A stretch of 64,000 nt of DNA from Tessaracoccus timonensis (GTDB lineage Bacteria; Actinomycetota; Actinomycetes; Propionibacteriales; Propionibacteriaceae), in assembly GCF_900343145.1 (NCBI RefSeq), contig NZ_LT996886.1:2542001-2606000 (forward strand), written 5' to 3'. The notes beneath the pieces were generated by a model. The model did not search any database, was not told the DNA's origin, and was given only the letters and a program-made list of their open reading frames with translations. Below, one piece after another: positions 59,766-64,000 of this stretch; positions within the stretch are counted from its first letter, which is position 1, and the number at the start of each line of letters is the position of its first letter. Position numbers and translations under genes: made by a program.

Positions 59766-62700
59766 TCATCCGGGGATCGTTCGGGACCATTCGGCCGTGT
59801 TGTTGTTGATGCTGCATTCGACGTACACCAGCTCGCGGTAGAGGACGACCTCCGCGTTGGGATCGATGGGGAACGCCTCGTCCATGTGGATCGTGCCCTC
59901 GGCGTTCGGCCGCAGTTCCTTGAGGAGCTCCCGTCTGCCGCCCCAGTGATCGTAGACGTTGCAGGCGCTCGACCCGTATACGAAGCGGACGGTGACGACG
60001 AAGTTGTCGCCGTTCTTGGCGAAGGTGGAGACGTTGGGGACCGCGATGTCCTTCGAGTACAGCGTGCTGTGCCGCCAGGACTCGTTGCTGCCCGGCTTCG
60101 TGCCGGTCCAGCCCTGGTGCACGGTCGTCGTCTCCCCCGCCGGCAGGCTGGCGGACGACTGGTCCTTGTAGTCGCCGGTGTGGACGTAGTAGTGGCCGCT
60201 GGTCCAGCCGCCCGACGCCGCGGAGCCCGGGTTCGGGTTGAGCCCGACGCGGACCCGGTCGGGCGCCACCGTCACCAGTTCGCCGAGCGGCTGCTCGAGC
60301 GGCCGGGCGCTCACCGGCGTCATCGTCGGCAGGTTGCTCACCGACGAGGTGCGCTGGTCCGTGGAGTTCGTGAGCACCGCCCGCACGCTGAGGCTGACCG
60401 GCACCCCGGGGGTGAAGTCCTGCGCTGTGGCGAGGTAGTCGCGGAACGTGGAGAAGCGGCGCCAGGTGGAGCTTCCTGCGCGCGCGTACTCGTAGGTGAG
60501 CCCGGCGCCCTCCTTGTTGCGGACCTCCGGCGAGTTCAGCTTCAGCAGCATGCCGCCCGGGTAGTCGGGCGTGGTGATGGCGGAGAGGAGCTGGACCGAC
60601 GGGGTGGGCCAGGCGACGATCGCCTCCGACGTCTCGCCCACCGTGACGCTCGAGTGCAGGTTCTCCGCCACGACGCGGAACCGGACGGCGCTCTCGCCCC
60701 AGTCGCTGAACGTGAGGGTGGACTGCGCGGGCGACGGGTAGGCCACCTGCCGGCGGGCGTCGTCGCGGACGCTCGCGCCGGTCATCGGGATGATGTACAC
60801 GCGCATGGCGGGGTCGCCGTTGGGGTCCAGGCCGGCGGTGTTGACGTCGACGCTGAAGCTGCCGCCGATGCTGTCCTTCACCGGCGCCGCGGTGACCGTC
60901 ACGGAGCCCTTCGGGGGGCCGACGGGGAACATGGGCGAGGTGCGCGTCGACTCCGGGGAATCGCCCGCGTTGTTGGTGGCGATGACACCGAAGACGTAGT
61001 TGCTGCCGTTGGTCAGCCCCGTCCAGGTGTGGCTGAACGTCGACCCGGACAGCGCCTTGCGGCCCACCTCCGCGCCGTCGGCGTTGTACAGCACCAGCGT
61101 GCACTGCGTCACGGGGCTGCCCTGGTTGTTCATGTTCTGGAACGGCGCCGGCTGCCACTGGACGGTGAGCGACTGGTTCCCGCGCGTGACCTGCGGCTGC
61201 GGCGGGGCCAGCGGCTTCACGTCCGGGGTGTACGGGGCCGACTGCGGCGACGGGTCGGACGGGCCGAGCTTGTTGAACTCCACCACGCTGAGCGTCCAGG
61301 GCACGTTGTTGCGCAGCCCCGTGATGGTGCACGTCGTGCCGGGGCAGTCCTGCTGCACGGGCGAGCGGCCGGGGGCGGTGGCGGTGACCACGCGCCGCTC
61401 GATCCGGTGCCCGTTGGTGCTGCCGGGCTGGTACTCGAACCGGATCTGCGCGTCGCCCGGCTCGCCGCCGAACGGCGCCGACGGGGCGCTCGGCACGTCG
61501 GTCACGGTGACGCGGATGCTGCCGTCCTGGCGGCGGGCCGGGTCGCCGGTGGCGTCCATGACGGTGTAACTGGCGGTGAGGGTGCCTACGAAGCCCTCCG
61601 ACGGCGTGATGGTGACCACGTCGTCGCGGACCTCGATGGTGCCCTCTCCGGAGAGGATGCGCGCGCCCTCCACGGCCAGGGTCTTGTCGTTCAGGTGGGA
61701 GGTGTCGTTGGCGAGCACCGGCACGGTCACCGGCCGGCCGGACTGCGCCTCGTCGACGACGTCCGTCACCGTGGTGGTGAGCGGCATGCGCGACGACGTC
61801 ATCTCCAGCAGCACCTCGAACTCGCGGCCGGCGCCGCCCGCGTCGCGCACCTCACCGCGGAGCCGACGCGTCATGCCCGCCTTCGCGGTGATCGGCGCCT
61901 CGGCGACGACGACGGAGTTGTTGGCCTCGGAGCGCCACGTGATGGGCGCGTCGCCGCCGGCGTCGGTGAGGTCGAGGAAGAAGATGTCGTGGCCCTCAGG
62001 GTCGCGGAACAGCGGCATCAGGGACAGCCGGAACTCGCCCTCGTCGGGCCCGACGAGCAGCCGCGGCTGCGTCACCTGCTCGGGCGCGAGGTTCGACACC
62101 TGCTGCGGCCCCGACTACGTGCTCTGGCTGCGCGCCGCCCTCACCTCCACGGGGATGGTCACGTAGGCGCGCTTGGCGGTCCGGTCCCCCTCCGGCACGA
62201 CGTCGATCACCTCGAACACGACCGCGGCCGGCCCCCGGTAGTCGACGTGCGGCGTGAACTCCACGCCGCCGGTGGCGGGGACGGCGCTGCCCGTGGTGGC
62301 GGCGATCGTGTCCGTGCTGGTCAGCTTCACGGCGCGACCGTCCGTGCCGACGAGGAGGTCCTCGAAGCTGACGTGGGCCGGCTGCCCGGCGGTGGCCTCG
62401 AGGGTGCGGCCGGGGTCGCGGACCATCGGCACCACGTCGTCGGTGCCCGGGACGGTGACGAGCCCGAAGCTGGACTCGCCGTCGCCGTCGACGAGCCGGT
62501 ACCGCACCTGCTGCATGTGGGCGCCCACCGGCACGGTGAGCAGCCCGCCGTCGGTCACGCGGGCCACGCGCTCGTCGTCGGGATCCGCCTCCGGCAGCTC
62601 GATGCGCAGCCGCTCGTGGGCGCCGTCGGGGTCGAAGTCGTTGGCCCGCACGTCGACCTCGACGAAGTCCTTGTCGATGATCTCGCCGACGCCGACGATG

Positions 62701-64000
62701 TCGTCGCGCGCCACCGGCGGCAGGAGCGGCGCCGACTCGTCGACGGTGATCGCGAAGGTGCCGTTGCCGTACTGCTCGCGGAGGTCCTGGAGCCGGTAGG
62801 TGCCGGTGTAGACGCCGGGCTCCTCGATCGGGTCGACCTTGATCTCCCGGTCGTTGACGATCTCGGCGTGCAGGGTGTCGTCGTCCATGGAGACCGGGTC
62901 GTCGGCCGCGAAGGAGAACCCGTCGCCCTCGATGTCGTAGTCGTTGGCGAGCGCCGCGATCTGGATCGGGCGGCCGGGCCGGACCAGCACGTCGTCGTGC
63001 ACGCCGATCGGCGGCTCGTTGATGTTGCCCGGCGGGGCGATGCCGATGCTCACCTGGCCGCGGCCCACCTCGCCGTGCGCGTCGACCACCTCGTAGTGGA
63101 AGGTGTCGGTGCCCTGGCTGGAGGGGAACGCCTCGTAGGTCAGGTACTTCTCGCCGACCTCCTTGACACGCCCCATGCCGGGGCCGGAGCCCAGCCCGAC
63201 GAGCCGGACGGCGTCGCCGTTGGGGTCGATGCCGTCGAGGCGAATGGGGATGCGGGTGAGCGAGCCGGACAGCACCCGGTCCACGACGTCGTGCGGGGTG
63301 GGTGCCTCGTTGGCGGCGTCCTCGCTGACGACGGTGACGGCGAGCGTCGCCGACGCGACGTTGCCCTCGGTGTCCGTCACCTCGTAGGGCAGCGCGATCT
63401 GCTGCGACTGCGAGCCGGCGGGGATCTCGACGCGGATCGTGTCGCCGTCCACCCAGGCTCCCTCGCCCAGCGGGTTCTCCAGGATCCGGGTGACCCCCAG
63501 CCCGAGCCCGATCGGGGAGGTGTCGTTCTCCAGCACGTGCGCGGTGGCGACGCTGCCGGCGCGCACGCGGATGTCGTCGTCGAGGGCCTTCGGCTGCACC
63601 GAGCCGGTGTCCTCGTCGGGATGACGACGATCGTGCCGCGCGCGGTGTGGCGCCCGTCGGAGACCACGTACTCGACGGTGACGGGCGCGCTCGGCTGCGA
63701 GTTGGCCGAGATGGTCATGAGGTGGCGGCGCTCCATGACCACCTTCAGCGACGGGTCGGCGCTGAACGACTGCACCACGAGCACGTCGCCGTCGACGTCG
63801 GTGTCGTTGAGCAGCGGGTCGATGAACACCGAGCCGCCGGGCGGCAGCAGCGCCACGTCGAGGGCCGCGATGGGCGGGTTGTTGGTCCCGGTCTCCACGA
63901 CGGCGACCCGCACCACGCCGGTGGACACGGGGCCGCTCTGCACGTTGTAGGTGAGGTAGTAGGTGCCCGGCTGCGTGGCCGAGAAGGAGAGCCAGCCCTC
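59766..64000 (-). pseudogene. large Ig-like/fibronectin type III repeat protein, two disruptions, N-terminus outside window
   Basis: The gene enters from beyond base 64000 and ends at 59766, over 1400 residues. Tandem cadherin-like Ig modules are marked by repeats such as PPIAALDVALLPPGG..LLNDTDVDGD, KALDDDIRVRAG..LENDTSP and PPVARDDIVGVGE..ANDFDPDG. These are followed by fibronectin III modules (APSAPFGGEPGDAQIRFEYQPG, PLAPPQPQVTRGNQSLTVQWQPA). One base is missing in a GGG at 63618-63620; restoring it joins TIVVIP to DEDTGSVQPKALDDD. An in-frame TAG lies at 62117-62115, where TCG (Ser) would continue. It is probably a surface or secreted protein heading the MoxR-DUF58 operon. Confidence 0.82.

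Noticed and set aside
59886-63950. A 1354-residue open frame on the plus strand opposite the Ig-like gene
   Set aside because: It is a high-GC shadow. Its composition is Arg/Val/Ala/Gly-rich without any domain, and the minus strand carries clear Ig-like and fibronectin modules with family spacing.

Overview
The window is high-GC actinobacterial chromosome. The gene content points to Propionibacteriaceae or a close relative: SepH, DUF3093/DUF3710/DUF4193/DUF4235 neighbours, AdnAB, a second type II topoisomerase pair, DUF3107 beside a DEAD-box helicase, and a DUF58/MoxR/Ig-like operon. There are no rRNA or tRNA genes, no CRISPR array and no prophage.

Region 1 (1-34.1 kb) is mostly chromosomal backbone. 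In order it holds: an OB-fold/DUF3710/dut/DUF3093 operon; DUF4235; DUF4193; sepH; a tdk/glycosyltransferase/phosphodiesterase/DUF5998 operon; an App1-type phosphatase followed by a topoisomerase IV A subunit; and a carbonic anhydrase. A repeat-rich gap of about 480 bp follows, then a sugar ABC importer with a GH3 beta-glucosidase (11.9-17.4 kb). Next is a four-gene module of a VWA/solute-binding lipoprotein, an XpaC-like protein, a second binding-protein-like protein and TelA (17.5-22.2 kb). The region closes with parE, a DUF7455 protein, a NudC-type Nudix hydrolase, the AdnAB helicase-nuclease, a PP2C phosphatase, DUF3107 and a DEAD-box helicase that seems to use a CTG start.

Region 2 (34.1-57.56 kb) is an accessory sugar-acid island, richer in GC by eye. 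Its left edge is a truncated IS3-type element that also interrupts a peptide-type solute-binding gene. The island carries lactate dehydrogenase, a HAD protein, a GH3 glycosidase, gnd-pfkB-larA, a GPH symporter, three Gfo/Idh oxidoreductases, a TIM-barrel isomerase, and the operon larE-larB-larC-lacI-uxaC-uxuB. Read as one pathway it suggests: glucuronate -> fructuronate (UxaC) -> mannonate (UxuB) -> gluconate (nickel-pincer LarA-like epimerase, cofactor made by LarBCE) -> 6-phosphogluconate (PfkB-type kinase) -> ribulose-5-phosphate (Gnd). This would bypass mannonate dehydratase and the KDG branch, and no uxuA, eda or classical gluconokinase is visible. A recurring TTGC/GCAA motif lies in the promoter regions of this island and may be the operator of the LacI-family regulator.

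Region 3 (57.56-64 kb) is part of a conserved actinobacterial operon (Ig-like/fibronectin protein, MoxR ATPase, DUF58 protein) on the minus strand. It joins the island abruptly where the end of the DUF58 gene meets a 5'-truncated sialidase. Single-base disruptions are present in xpaC, gnd, moxR and twice in the Ig-like gene. Those disruptions and the two abrupt joints mean either real decay and rearrangement or sequencing/assembly error; raw reads would decide.
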